Under the pieces are notes generated by a model. That model saw only the letters and a list, made by a program, of their open reading frames with translations. It was not told where the DNA came from and ran no database searches. From contig CAKPOF010000011.1 in the NCBI GenBank assembly GCA_934169725.1, positions 1 through 20,723 of the forward strand: a stretch of 20,723 nucleotides of DNA, given 5' to 3'. The DNA comes from an uncultured Clostridia bacterium. GTDB taxonomy: Bacteria > Bacillota > Clostridia > TANB77 > CAG-508. Below are positions 1 through 7,497 of this stretch, piece after piece; within the stretch, counting starts at the first letter, position 1; each line of letters opens with the position of its first letter. A program made the translations under genes and the position numbers.

Positions 1-1
1 A

Positions 2-77
2 TGGTGGTCGCTACAGGGCTCGAACCTGTGACCCCCTGCTTGTAAGGCAGATGCTCTCCCAGCTGAGCTAAGCGACC
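2..77 (-). tRNA. tRNA-Val (anticodon UAC), CCA encoded
   Basis: Read on the minus strand this folds as a complete cloverleaf. The acceptor stem GGTCGCT pairs with AGCGACC, the D arm is GCTC…GAGC, and the anticodon stem TCTGC/GCAGG holds the loop CTTACAA with anticodon TAC. The T arm contains GGTTCGAGCC, the discriminator is A and CCA is encoded at 2-4. Anticodon UAC decodes GUA and, with a modified U34, other GUN valine codons. It lies downstream of groEL on the same strand but has its own promoter. Confidence 0.97.
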
Positions 78-97
78 ATGTCCTTTCGACGTGTTTT

Positions 98-126
98 AGT
101 ATACAAGATTTTTCATAACTTGTCAA
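98..126 (-). promoter_or_regulatory. Consensus sigma-A promoter of tRNA-Val
   Basis: On the minus strand a perfect -35 TTGACA (121-126) and a -10 TATACT (98-103) are separated by exactly 17 bp. The mature tRNA begins 20 bp beyond the -10. This is a near-ideal vegetative promoter, as expected for a stable RNA gene. Confidence 0.9.
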
Positions 127-130
127 TACA

Positions 131-168
131 TTTTTTGAAATTTTTTTAATTTTTTTTGAGATTTTTTT
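131..168 (-). promoter_or_regulatory. Phased A-tracts upstream of the tRNA promoter (UP-element-like)
   Basis: Four runs of 6, 7, 8 and 7 A residues on the minus strand lie at 131-136, 141-147, 150-157 and 162-168. Their centres are 9.5 to 11.5 bp apart, close to one helical turn. They start 4 bp upstream of the -35 box. Phased A-tracts bend DNA and, placed here, typically contact the RNA polymerase alpha C-terminal domain. The arrangement is seen directly; the stimulatory role is inferred. Confidence 0.6.
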
Positions 169-200
169 GAATAAACTCTGTTTTGCTTGAAAATAGTGGA

Positions 201-234
201 TTAGCACCTAGCAACAAATTTTACTAGGTGCTAA
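201..234 (-). terminator. Stem-loop downstream of groEL
   Basis: A perfect 11-bp inverted repeat, TTAGCACCTAG (201-211) and CTAGGTGCTAA (224-234), with a 12-nt loop begins 5 bases beyond the groEL stop codon. There is no good U-run on the minus-strand 3' side, so it may be a weak or factor-dependent terminator or an mRNA 3'-end stabiliser. Confidence 0.5.
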
Positions 235-239
235 ATCTA

Positions 240-1877
240 TTAATACATTCCATCCATTCCAGCTGGCATTGCATCATGATTTCCGCAATTGCAATCTTTC
301 TTTTCTGGTGCATCTGTTACTAAACTTTCTGTAGTTAATACCATTGATGCTATTGAAGCTGCATTTTGTAGTGCACTTCTTGTAACTTTTGTAGGATCTA
401 CTATTCCTGATTTTTTCATGTCAACATATTCTTCTTTAGCTGCATCAAATCCTATACCTTGTTTTTCATTTTTTACATTATTAAGAATTACTGCTGGTTC
501 TAATCCGGCATTTACAGCAATTTGTCTTACAGGTTCTTCTAATGCTTTTAATACTATTTTTCCTCCAAGTTGTTCTCCACCTTCTAATGTGTTAACTAGT
601 TTTTCAACATCTGGAATTACATTTATTAATGCTGTTCCTCCACCTGATACTATTCCTTCTTCAACTGCTGCTTTTGTTGCTGATAATGCATCTTCAATTC
701 TTAATTTTTTATCTTTCATTTCAACTTCTGTTGCTGCACCTACTCCTATAACTGCAACTCCTCCAGCTATTTTAGCTAATCTTTCTTGTAATTGTTCTTT
801 ATCATAATCACTTTTTGTTTCATTTATTTGTGCTTTTATTTGCGCAACTCTATCAGCTATTTGTTGTTTATCTCCAGCACCATCTACTATAATTGTATTT
901 TCTTTTTGAACTTTTACTTGTTTTGCTTTTCCTAATTGCGCTATTGTTGTATCTTTTAATTCTAATCCTAAATCTGATGTTATAACTTCTGCACCTGTTA
1001 ATGTTGCAATATCTTGTAACATTGCTTTTCTTTTATCTCCAAAACCAGGAGCCTTAACAGCTACAACATTTAAAACACCTCTCAATTTATTTAAAATTAA
1101 TGTTGATAAAGCTTCTCCTTCCATGTCATCACAAACAATTAATAATTTTCCTGATTCTTGCATTAAACTCTCTAATAATGGTAATATTTCTTGTATATTA
1201 CTTATTTTCTTATCTGTTAATAATATATATGGATTATCTAATACAGCTTCCATTTTTTCTGTATCTGTTGCCATATATGGTGATAAATAACCTTTATCAA
1301 ATTGCATTCCTTCAACAACATTTAACTCTGTATTTGAAGTCTTTGATTCTTCTATTGTTATAACCCCATCTTTTGAAACTTTTTCCATTGCTTCTGCAAT
1401 TAAATTTCCTATTTCTTCATTATTAGCAGATATACTTGCAACTCTAGCTATATCATCTTTCCCATTAACTTCTGAACTTATTTTTTTCAATCCATCTACT
1501 GCTGTATTTACTGCTTTATCCATACCTCTTTTTATAGCCATAGGATCTGCCCCTGCTGCAACATTTTTTACTCCTTCTTTTATCATACTTTGAGCTAATA
1601 CTGTTGCTGTTGTTGTACCATCTCCAGCTACATCGTTTGTTTTAGTTGATACTTCTTTTACTAATCTAGCTCCCATATTTTCAAATTTATCTTCTAATTC
1701 AATTTCTTTAGCAATAGTAACCCCATCATTTGTAATTAGTGGAGCACCAAAACTTTTATCTAACACTACATTTCTTCCTTTTGGACCTAATGTAACTTTT
1801 ACTGTATCTGCTAACTTATTAACACCTTCTAATAAAGATTTTCTTGCATCTTCACCATATTTAATAATTTTTGCCAT
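240..1877 (-). CDS. groEL: Chaperonin GroEL (60 kDa, HSP60)
   Basis: GroEL is the ring-forming ATP-dependent chaperonin that encloses unfolded proteins in the cytoplasm together with GroES. The 545-residue length is normal. Visible hallmarks are VTLGPKGRNVVLD near residue 30, the ATPase motif GDGTTTATVLA near 86-96, and GGGTALI near 415. The ATG start follows GAAAGGAGATAG by a proper spacing and comes 33 bp after the groES stop, so the two are co-transcribed. The C-terminal tail is unusual: the family normally ends in GGM repeats, whereas this one ends with a Cys-rich CNCG segment and only partly GM-like AGMDGMY. Control is by the CIRCE operator upstream of groES. Confidence 0.98.
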   Translation of the reverse strand: MAKIIKYGEDARKSLLEGVNKLADTVKVTLGPKGRNVVLDKSFGAPLITNDGVTIAKEIELEDKFENMGARLVKEVSTKTNDVAGDGTTTATVLAQSMIKEGVKNVAAGADPMAIKRGMDKAVNTAVDGLKKISSEVNGKDDIARVASISANNEEIGNLIAEAMEKVSKDGVITIEESKTSNTELNVVEGMQFDKGYLSPYMATDTEKMEAVLDNPYILLTDKKISNIQEILPLLESLMQESGKLLIVCDDMEGEALSTLILNKLRGVLNVVAVKAPGFGDKRKAMLQDIATLTGAEVITSDLGLELKDTTIAQLGKAKQVKVQKENTIIVDGAGDKQQIADRVAQIKAQINETKSDYDKEQLQERLAKIAGGVAVIGVGAATEVEMKDKKLRIEDALSATKAAVEEGIVSGGGTALINVIPDVEKLVNTLEGGEQLGGKIVLKALEEPVRQIAVNAGLEPAVILNNVKNEKQGIGFDAAKEEYVDMKKSGIVDPTKVTRSALQNAASIASMVLTTESLVTDAPEKKDCNCGNHDAMPAGMDGMY

Positions 1878-1910
1878 TTTTATCTATCTCCTTTCAGTTA
1901 TAAAAAATAA

Positions 1911-2192
1911 TTATTCTACAATTGCTAATATATCATCTTGTTTTACAATTATATAATCAGTTCCTTCATATTTTACTTCTGTACCTGAATACTTACTAAC
2001 AATTACATTGTCACCTTTTTTTACCATCATTGATTCTGGTTTTCCATCAATTATTTCTCCAGGTCCTACTTCTACAACCTCTGCTATTTGTGGTTTTTCT
2101 TGTGCTGATTGAGCTAATATAATCCCACTTTTTGTTGTTTCTTCGCCTTCTTTCATTTTTATTAATACTCTACTACCTAATGGTTTAATCAT
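1911..2192 (-). CDS. groES: Co-chaperonin GroES (10 kDa)
   Basis: GroES is the heptameric lid of the GroEL folding chamber. The 93-residue product is typical in length and starts MIKPLGSRVLIKM, the usual GroES opening. It contains the mobile-loop region (KEGEETTKSGIILAQSA) and ends in the conserved QDDILAIVE. AAAGGAGG lies 8 bases before the ATG. It is the first gene of a groES-groEL operon with the CIRCE element in its 5' leader. Confidence 0.97.
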   Translation of the reverse strand: MIKPLGSRVLIKMKEGEETTKSGIILAQSAQEKPQIAEVVEVGPGEIIDGKPESMMVKKGDNVIVSKYSGTEVKYEGTDYIIVKQDDILAIVE

Positions 2193-2214
2193 TAAAATTA
2201 CCTCCTTTTGTTTT

Positions 2215-2241
2215 TTAGCACTCTATCTTTATGACTGCTAA
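2215..2241 (-). promoter_or_regulatory. CIRCE operator (HrcA binding site)
   Basis: The sequence is TTAGCACTC-N9-GACTGCTAA. It matches the canonical CIRCE TTAGCACTC-N9-GAGTGCTAA at 17 of 18 arm positions with the exact 9-bp spacer. It lies between the putative -10 and the groES ribosome binding site, where HrcA normally represses groESL. hrcA itself is not in the window. Confidence 0.95.
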
Positions 2242-2244
2242 TAA

Positions 2245-2271
2245 TTTATACCCTTTTATATAAAAAGTCAA
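2245..2271 (-). promoter_or_regulatory. Probable groESL promoter
   Basis: On the minus strand a -35-like TTGACT (2266-2271) is followed after 15 bp by TATAAA (2245-2250). An overlapping alternative -10, TAAATT, has 17-bp spacing. The -10 abuts the CIRCE operator, so HrcA bound there would overlap the transcription start. The exact -10 is uncertain. Confidence 0.6.
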
Positions 2272-2282
2272 TACTATTTTCA

Positions 2283-2303
2283 AAAGTTCACACAAAGTTC
2301 ACA
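2283..2303. repeat. Tandem 10-bp direct repeat upstream of the groESL promoter
   Basis: AAAGTTCACA occurs twice (2283-2292 and 2294-2303) with an 11-bp period. It lies 12 bp upstream of the groESL -35 and before the clpC stop. The helical-turn spacing is what a dimeric or tandem regulator site would show, but I do not recognise the motif and it could be chance. Confidence 0.4.
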
Positions 2304-2340
2304 TTACAGTTTATTATTGAAAATGATATATATTACTACT

Positions 2341-4797
2341 TTATTTTTTTTCTACTATTACTTTGTCATCCTTAACACCAATTTTATTAACTTTATTTTT
2401 CTTTAAATTACCATCTAAAATTTCTTCTGCTAATCTATCTTCTAATACACTTTGTATAGTTCTTCTTAATGGTCTTGCACCAAAATTTTTATCTATTCCT
2501 TTTCCTGCAATGAATTTTTTTACAGATGGTTCTAGTTCAATCTCAATCTTTTGATCTTTTAATCTTTGTACTACTTCTTTAAGCATAATGTCTATAATTT
2601 TATCTATTTCATTATCCGTTAATTTATGGAATACAATTATTTCATCTATACGATTTATAAATTCTGGTCTTAATTCTTTTTTTAATGCTTCCATTACTTG
2701 TTTTTTTGTTTCCTCATAATCTTTTTTAGCTTTATTTTCATCTTCATTTTCTTCTTTTACAAAGCCTAGAGATTTTTTTTCTGTTATTAGTCTTGCACCT
2801 ATATTTGATGTCATTATTATAACTGTATTTTTAAAGTTAACTGTTCTTCCTTGACTATCTGTTAATCTACCATCTTCTAATATTTGTAACATCATATTCA
2901 TTACATCGGGATGTGCTTTTTCTATTTCATCAAATAATACAACTGAATATGGTTTTCTTCTTATTTTTTCTGTTAATTGTCCTCCATCATCAAATCCAAT
3001 ATATCCTGGAGGTGATCCAATTAACTTAGATACTGAATGTGGTTCCATATATTCTGACATATCTATTCTTATCATTGCATTTTCATCACCAAATAAACAT
3101 TCTGCTAATGCTTTTGATAATTCAGTTTTTCCAACACCAGTTGGACCTAAGAATAAAAATGAACCTATTGGTCTTTTAGGATCTTTTAATCCTACTCTTC
3201 CTCTTCTAATTGCTTTTGAAACAGCTTCAACCGCCTCTTCTTGTCCTATTACTCTTTGATGTAAGTTTTTTTCAAGATTTTTTAGTCTTTCATTTTCATC
3301 TTCTGTTATTTTTTTGGCTGGAATTCCTGTCCAACTACTAATTACTTCTGCAATATTTTCCTCTGTTATATCTGTAATAGATTTATTATTCTTATTTTTC
3401 CATTTATTTTGTTCTTTTTCATATTTAGCTTTTAATTCTTTTTCTTTATCTCTAAAAGCTGCTGCTTTTTCAAATTTTTGTGTTCTTACAGCCTCTTCTT
3501 TATCTTTACTTGCATTAGCTATCTTTTCAGCTAATTCTTTTAATGAATCTGGTTCTGTATAAGTTTTTAATCTTGCTCTTGAAGCTGCTTCATCAATTAA
3601 ATCTATAGCTTTATCTGGTAAATACCTATCATTTATATATCTCACAGACATTTTTACAGCAGCCTCTATTGCTTCATCTGTTATTTTAACATTGTGATGT
3701 GCTTCATATTTATCTCTTATTCCTTTTAAAATCAACACAGTGTCTTTTTCAGAAGGTTCGCTTACATTTACTGGGCTAAATCTTCTTTCAAGTGCAGAAT
3801 CCTTTTCTATGAATTTTCTATATTCATTTAAAGTTGTAGCTCCAACTAATTGAATTTCACCTCTTGCTAATAATGGCTTTAATATATTTGCTGCATCAAT
3901 AGCACCTTCTGCAGAACCTGCACCAACAATTGTATGAATTTCATCTATAAATAATATAACATCTCCTGCTTTTTTTACTTCATTTAATGCCTTTTTTATT
4001 CTTTCTTCAAAATCTCCTCTATATTTTGCTCCTGCAACCATACTTGAGATATCTACAGTAACTACTCTTTTATCTTTTAATATTTCAGGAACATCTCCTG
4101 ATATTATTTTTTGTGATAATCCTTCTACCACAGCTGTTTTACCCACTCCTGGTTCACCAATCAAACATGGATTATTTTTAGTTCTTCTTGATAATATTTG
4201 TATAACTCTTTCAATTTCTTCTTTTCTACCAATTATTGGGTCTAATTTTCCAGCTTTAGCTTTTTCTGTTAAATCTTCACCAAATTGATTTAATGTCGGA
4301 GTTTGGTTATAGCTACCAGATTTTTTATTAGAATATTGTGTATTTACATCATTTTTTAAATCTTCTCCTTCATTAATTACCTTTATAATCTCTCCATATA
4401 ATTTTGGAATATTTATATTTAATTCAATCAAAATTCTTGTAGCAACACTATCTCCTTCTTTTAGCAAACCTATTAAAAGATGTTCTGTACCTATGTAGTT
4501 ATAACCTAGTTTTCTAGCTTCTATAAAAGCATTTTCGATTACTCTTTTTATTCTCGGTGTAAAGCCCAATGTTTCTTGAATAGGTTCATCTTTTCCAACT
4601 AACTCAATAGTAATATCTATTATATCTTCTGGAATCACATTTTGATTTTCTAAAACTTTACTAGCTACACCGCTTCCTTCTTTCGCTAAACCATATAGCA
4701 AATGCTCTGTTCCAACATAACTATGTCCTAACTCTATTGCAATATCATTTGCTATTTCTATAGCTTTTTTAGCTCTGCTTGTTAAATTGTATGTCAT
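2341..4797 (-). CDS. clpC: ClpC, AAA+ unfoldase of the ClpCP protease
   Basis: ClpC is a hexameric ATPase that unfolds phosphoarginine-tagged or adaptor-delivered proteins and feeds them to ClpP. From the N-terminus it shows two Clp-N repeats (about 1-140), AAA1 with Walker A GEPGVGKT (214-221) and Walker B ILFIDEIH, a coiled M-domain with a UVR-like stretch (around 415-455), and AAA2 with GPTGVGKT. An LGF ClpP-docking tripeptide sits in KKSLGFVKEE. A GTG nine bases further upstream is in frame, but the ATG at 4797 follows GGAAGGTGA at proper spacing and gives MTYNLTSRAKKA, matching the family; 818 residues is normal. It is the last gene of ctsR-mcsA-mcsB-clpC, 18 bp after mcsB. No clear terminator follows. 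Confidence 0.97.
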   Translation of the reverse strand: MTYNLTSRAKKAIEIANDIAIELGHSYVGTEHLLYGLAKEGSGVASKVLENQNVIPEDIIDITIELVGKDEPIQETLGFTPRIKRVIENAFIEARKLGYNYIGTEHLLIGLLKEGDSVATRILIELNINIPKLYGEIIKVINEGEDLKNDVNTQYSNKKSGSYNQTPTLNQFGEDLTEKAKAGKLDPIIGRKEEIERVIQILSRRTKNNPCLIGEPGVGKTAVVEGLSQKIISGDVPEILKDKRVVTVDISSMVAGAKYRGDFEERIKKALNEVKKAGDVILFIDEIHTIVGAGSAEGAIDAANILKPLLARGEIQLVGATTLNEYRKFIEKDSALERRFSPVNVSEPSEKDTVLILKGIRDKYEAHHNVKITDEAIEAAVKMSVRYINDRYLPDKAIDLIDEAASRARLKTYTEPDSLKELAEKIANASKDKEEAVRTQKFEKAAAFRDKEKELKAKYEKEQNKWKNKNNKSITDITEENIAEVISSWTGIPAKKITEDENERLKNLEKNLHQRVIGQEEAVEAVSKAIRRGRVGLKDPKRPIGSFLFLGPTGVGKTELSKALAECLFGDENAMIRIDMSEYMEPHSVSKLIGSPPGYIGFDDGGQLTEKIRRKPYSVVLFDEIEKAHPDVMNMMLQILEDGRLTDSQGRTVNFKNTVIIMTSNIGARLITEKKSLGFVKEENEDENKAKKDYEETKKQVMEALKKELRPEFINRIDEIIVFHKLTDNEIDKIIDIMLKEVVQRLKDQKIEIELEPSVKKFIAGKGIDKNFGARPLRRTIQSVLEDRLAEEILDGNLKKNKVNKIGVKDDKVIVEKK

Positions 4798-4815
4798 AAT
4801 TATCACCTTCCTTTT

Positions 4816-5826
4816 TTAATTTTCATTTACTATTTTTTTTATTAATTCAGCCCTTTTTATCTCTCTATCTAATCTTTCATATTGTTCGCCATAATATTTT
4901 TGTAAATTTCCTGGTTGAATATATAAATATAATTTTTGAATCTGTAAATCATTTAATTCTTTTAATATTCCTAAATCTACTCCAAGTTTTATTTTAGATA
5001 ATAAATTTTTTGCTTCTCTCATAGTAATTTTTTTACAATTTGTTAATATTCCATAATTTCTATATATTATATCTTCTATTTCAACTCCTTTATTAGCCAA
5101 AAATCTTCTAGCTTCTCTTTCTTGTTTTGTTACATTTTCTACAATTATTTTTATATTATGAATTATTTCATTTTCAGTAACTCCTAATGTCTTTTTGTTA
5201 AAAATTTCATACATATCTCCAACATTATTTCCATCTTCATCATATACACCTTTTATATTAACTCCAAAATTATTTATTGCTTGTAAAACTTTTTCTGCAT
5301 TCCCTGTTTTCGATAATGCTGGTAAATGTACTTTTACAGATGCTTTTAATCCTGTTCCTATACTATTAGGACATGAAGTTAAATATCCATATTTCTGACT
5401 AATGGCATATCCAAATATTTCTTCTAGTTTTTTGTCTATTTCAACAGCTAAATTTAAAATATTTTCTAAGTCTAATCCACTACCAAAAACTTGTATTTTT
5501 AAATGGTCTTTTTCTCCTATCATTATACAAATATTTTCTTCATCATTAATTAATATAGCTCCTATTTTTTCTTTATTAAATGCAAATTCATAATTTAATA
5601 AATCTTTTTCTACTAAACTTTGTTTAGTAATTTCATCCATATCTTCTAGTTTAAAAAATTTTAATCCATATCCTATTTGATATAAATTTTTTTGTACTAA
5701 ATTTTCTATTTCCTTTTTTTCTTCCTTATTTAAATTAAATTTATATCCATCTATATTTCTTGAAAGTCTTACCTTAGAACTAACTACTACATCAGATTCC
5801 TTTCCATTTTGTAAATACCAATTCAT
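4816..5826 (-). CDS. mcsB: McsB, protein-arginine kinase
   Basis: McsB phosphorylates arginine side chains on misfolded proteins and on CtsR, creating the degradation mark read by ClpC. The product has the ATP:guanido phosphotransferase fold: SSKVRLSRN near residue 16 and the catalytic cysteine in TSCPNSIGTGLK (C152), followed by VHLPAL. The C-terminal phosphoarginine-sensing motif, RDxxRA in Bacillus, reads REIKRA here (about 321-326), a conservative D-to-E change. The start is taken at the ATG at 5826 (MNWYLQNG) because AAGGGGTG lies just before it; the GTG at 5835 is part of that Shine-Dalgarno. 336 residues. It lies between mcsA and clpC, as in other Firmicutes. Confidence 0.95.
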   Translation of the reverse strand: MNWYLQNGKESDVVVSSKVRLSRNIDGYKFNLNKEEKKEIENLVQKNLYQIGYGLKFFKLEDMDEITKQSLVEKDLLNYEFAFNKEKIGAILINDEENICIMIGEKDHLKIQVFGSGLDLENILNLAVEIDKKLEEIFGYAISQKYGYLTSCPNSIGTGLKASVKVHLPALSKTGNAEKVLQAINNFGVNIKGVYDEDGNNVGDMYEIFNKKTLGVTENEIIHNIKIIVENVTKQEREARRFLANKGVEIEDIIYRNYGILTNCKKITMREAKNLLSKIKLGVDLGILKELNDLQIQKLYLYIQPGNLQKYYGEQYERLDREIKRAELIKKIVNEN

Positions 5827-5847
5827 TATTTTCACCCCTTATTAAAA

Positions 5848-6393
5848 CTATTTATTATCTTCATATTTTTTTATTTCATCTCTTATCCTTGCTGCCTCTT
5901 CATATTTTTCTTCCTTTATAGCTTGTTTTAAGTTTTCTTTTAATATTTCTACTTTACTTTTTGAATTTGTATTCGAACTTTTTTCTTGTTGTTTATTTTC
6001 AATTTTATGATCTATAACTTTTCCTAATCTTCCAACATGTCTGTTACTACTTTGTATACGTCTTATAATCGGATCTAATCTATCTTCAAATACTGTATAA
6101 CATTCTGCACATCCTACTCTTCCTGTATTTGCAATATCATCAAATGTAAATCCACAATTATCACATTTTAATTTTTTTATTTCATTAAACATTGGAATAA
6201 ATTCTCTATCCTCAAAATCCTCTAAAAAATCCCCAAATAAACTAGAAAAACTAATTGGCATGTCTAATTTCATTTTTCCTATTCCAAGCTTTCTACTACA
6301 TTCTTCACACAAATTTAATTCTCTTCTAACTCCATTTATATTTTCTGAATATTTGACATTTGCTTGTCTTTTTTTACAATTATCACACAACAT
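5848..6393 (-). CDS. mcsA: McsA, zinc-binding activator of McsB
   Basis: McsA binds and stimulates the McsB arginine kinase and helps inactivate CtsR. Two cysteine-pair zinc sites are visible: CDNC (3-6) with CEEC, and CDNC with CAEC in the middle of the protein. The C-terminus carries a UVR motif (EYEEAARIRDEIKKYE-like, last 25 residues) of the kind used to contact ClpC or UvrB-type partners. The 181-residue length is typical. AAAGGAGG lies 8 bases before the ATG, and the gene starts 13 bp after ctsR ends. Confidence 0.94.
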   Translation of the reverse strand: MLCDNCKKRQANVKYSENINGVRRELNLCEECSRKLGIGKMKLDMPISFSSLFGDFLEDFEDREFIPMFNEIKKLKCDNCGFTFDDIANTGRVGCAECYTVFEDRLDPIIRRIQSSNRHVGRLGKVIDHKIENKQQEKSSNTNSKSKVEILKENLKQAIKEEKYEEAARIRDEIKKYEDNK

Positions 6394-6406
6394 AATAATA
6401 CCTCCT

Positions 6407-6853
6407 TTATTCTATGTTTAGTAACATATTTTTAAATATTTTTGCTCTAACCTTATCTTTAATATCTTTAGTAATAATTAATACATTATCACTTGTTGCA
6501 ACTTTTAATAGTTTAGCCTGTTCTTTTGTAATTAATTGATATGTTAGAAAGTCGCTAATCAATATATCTACATCATTTGCAGTCATTTCATCTCCTATGT
6601 TTTTTATTATATGCATAAAATATTCTGACTTTGTATTACTTACTTTTTTTATTGTAATATGACCACCGCCACCTCTTTTACTTTCTACATAATATCCTTG
6701 TGATGGTTTAAATCTTGTTGATATTACATAATTGATTTGTGATGGAACACAATTAAAATGTTCTGCTAGTTCATTTCTTTGTATTTCTATTAGTTGTTTA
6801 TCTTCTTCAAATAAATCTTTTATAAATTCTTCTATTACATCTGACATTCTCAT
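6407..6853 (-). CDS. ctsR: CtsR, class III heat-shock repressor
   Basis: CtsR is a dimeric winged-helix repressor of clp genes that loses DNA binding on heating and is removed through McsB and ClpC. The winged-helix N-terminus (MRMSDVIEEFIKDLF) and the glycine-rich wing KRGGGGHITI are clear; the tetraglycine loop is the known heat-sensing element. An upstream in-frame ATG at 6868 lacks a ribosome binding site. The ATG at 6853 is preceded by GGAG at 9 bases and gives the family-like N-terminus, so I chose it (148 residues). It is the first gene of its operon, downstream of its own predicted operator. Confidence 0.95.
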   Translation of the reverse strand: MRMSDVIEEFIKDLFEEDKQLIEIQRNELAEHFNCVPSQINYVISTRFKPSQGYYVESKRGGGGHITIKKVSNTKSEYFMHIIKNIGDEMTANDVDILISDFLTYQLITKEQAKLLKVATSDNVLIITKDIKDKVRAKIFKNMLLNIE

Positions 6854-6890
6854 TTGTTTCATCTCCATTCTTAAATTTTTATCTCGTCTT

Positions 6891-6914
6891 TGTTGACTTT
6901 GACTTTCTTTGACC
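6891..6914 (-). promoter_or_regulatory. CtsR operator (heptad direct repeat)
   Basis: On the minus strand GGTCAAAGAAAGTCAAA (6898-6914) is a perfect match to the CtsR consensus RGTCAAA-NAN-RGTCAAA. A third, partial heptad GTCAACA (6891-6897) follows directly. The site lies 9 bp after the -10 box, covering the expected transcription start, which fits repression of ctsR-mcsA-mcsB-clpC by its own first product. Confidence 0.95.
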
Positions 6915-6923
6915 TACATTTTA

Positions 6924-6951
6924 ATTATACTCTGTTTTTTTTGTTTTTCAA
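6924..6951 (-). promoter_or_regulatory. Promoter of the ctsR-clpC operon
   Basis: Minus strand: -35 TTGAAA (6946-6951), 16-bp A-rich spacer, perfect -10 TATAAT (6924-6929), immediately followed by the CtsR operator. The upstream stretch to about 7070 is extremely A-rich on this strand and holds no gene I can support. Confidence 0.85.
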
Positions 6952-7072
6952 TCATTATATTGTTTATTTTTTAGCTATTTATAGTCTATTTTTGTTTTTT
7001 TTCTTAAAAATTATATACTTTTTGACTTTTTTCTTTTGTTTTTATCATTTATTTTGCAAATTCTCTATATAT

Positions 7073-7246
7073 TTATTTTTTAGTTTTTTTACCTTTAGTC
7101 ATATTATTTAATTCTTCTGCCCTTTCTTTTTGATTTGGCAATGATACCCATGCAAAATAAGACGAAATAAATTCTCCATACTTTGTACTATCTTCTCCTA
7201 CCTCACAACTATTTTTCATTTCATTATATATTTTTTTATCACTCAT
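7073..7246 (-). CDS. Small hypothetical protein, 57 residues
   Basis: A short frame begins ATG at 7246 (MSDKKIYNEMKNSCEVGE…) and ends at a TAA at 7073. AAAGGTGAG lies about 10-15 bases before the ATG, and a -10-like TATAAT is at 7316-7321 on the same strand. The product is soluble-looking and charged, with an aromatic centre (SSYFAWVSLPNQ) and a lysine-rich C-terminus. Codon use matches the neighbours and differs from the low-complexity A/T runs around it, so I consider it real. I do not recognise the family. It is separated from ctsR by the CtsR promoter and operator. Confidence 0.7.
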   Translation of the reverse strand: MSDKKIYNEMKNSCEVGEDSTKYGEFISSYFAWVSLPNQKERAEELNNMTKGKKTKK

Positions 7247-7364
7247 ATAAAATCACTCACCTTTCTACATATTAGGTATGTGCATTTTTATTTTTTTTAT
7301 TCATTGCATAATTAAATTATACATATTCTATTTAATATTGAATAAAATTAATTGCTCTACATAA

Positions 7365-7395
7365 AGAACAAAGCGACGTAGTCGCCCTTTGTTCT
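7365..7395 (+). other. Hairpin in the ylbJ upstream region
   Basis: AGAACAAA (7365-7372) pairs with TTTGTTCT (7388-7395), and GCGAC (7373-7377) pairs with GTCGC (7381-7385) around a 3-nt loop, leaving a CC bulge. It is much richer in G+C than its surroundings. It belongs to a 130-bp structured stretch between the 57-residue gene and ylbJ that could be a leader RNA or a degenerate repeat element. Confidence 0.6.
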
Positions 7396-7454
7396 CGCCG
7401 ATTTGAGTTTGCGACTAAAAGGAGAAAATCTCAAAGGCAATAGCGATTATAGCA

Positions 7455-7497
7455 TTTTTATATACTAGGAAATGGCAAATTTCCTAGTATATAAAAA
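7455..7497 (+). other. Perfect 18-bp stem-loop just before the ylbJ ribosome binding site
   Basis: Positions 7455-7472 are exactly complementary to 7480-7497, with a 7-nt loop TGGCAAA. The stem ends only 4 bases before the AGGAGG (7502-7507) of ylbJ. No U-run follows on either strand, so it is not a standard terminator. In RNA it could limit access to the ribosome binding site or protect a 5' end. Confidence 0.65.

Noticed and set aside
289..807. Open frame of 172 codons on the plus strand opposite groEL
   Set aside because: It lies wholly antisense to a clearly conserved groEL, has no ribosome binding site and a composition typical of a shadow frame. The same reasoning removes the plus-strand frames opposite clpC, mcsB, dpaA, ktrB and the prepilin-like gene.
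6890..7111. Plus-strand frame of 73 codons rich in Phe, Leu and Tyr
   Set aside because: It is simply T-rich low-complexity sequence read as Phe/Leu codons, runs opposite the ctsR promoter and the 57-residue gene, and lacks a ribosome binding site.
7455..7497. The 18-bp stem-loop as a transcription terminator
   Set aside because: Neither strand has a U-run after the stem, and it sits directly before a ribosome binding site, so a role in the ylbJ leader is more likely.
7365..7497. Known riboswitch or T-box before ylbJ
   Set aside because: No T-box sequence (UGGGUGG-like) and no core motif of the riboswitch classes I know could be found.
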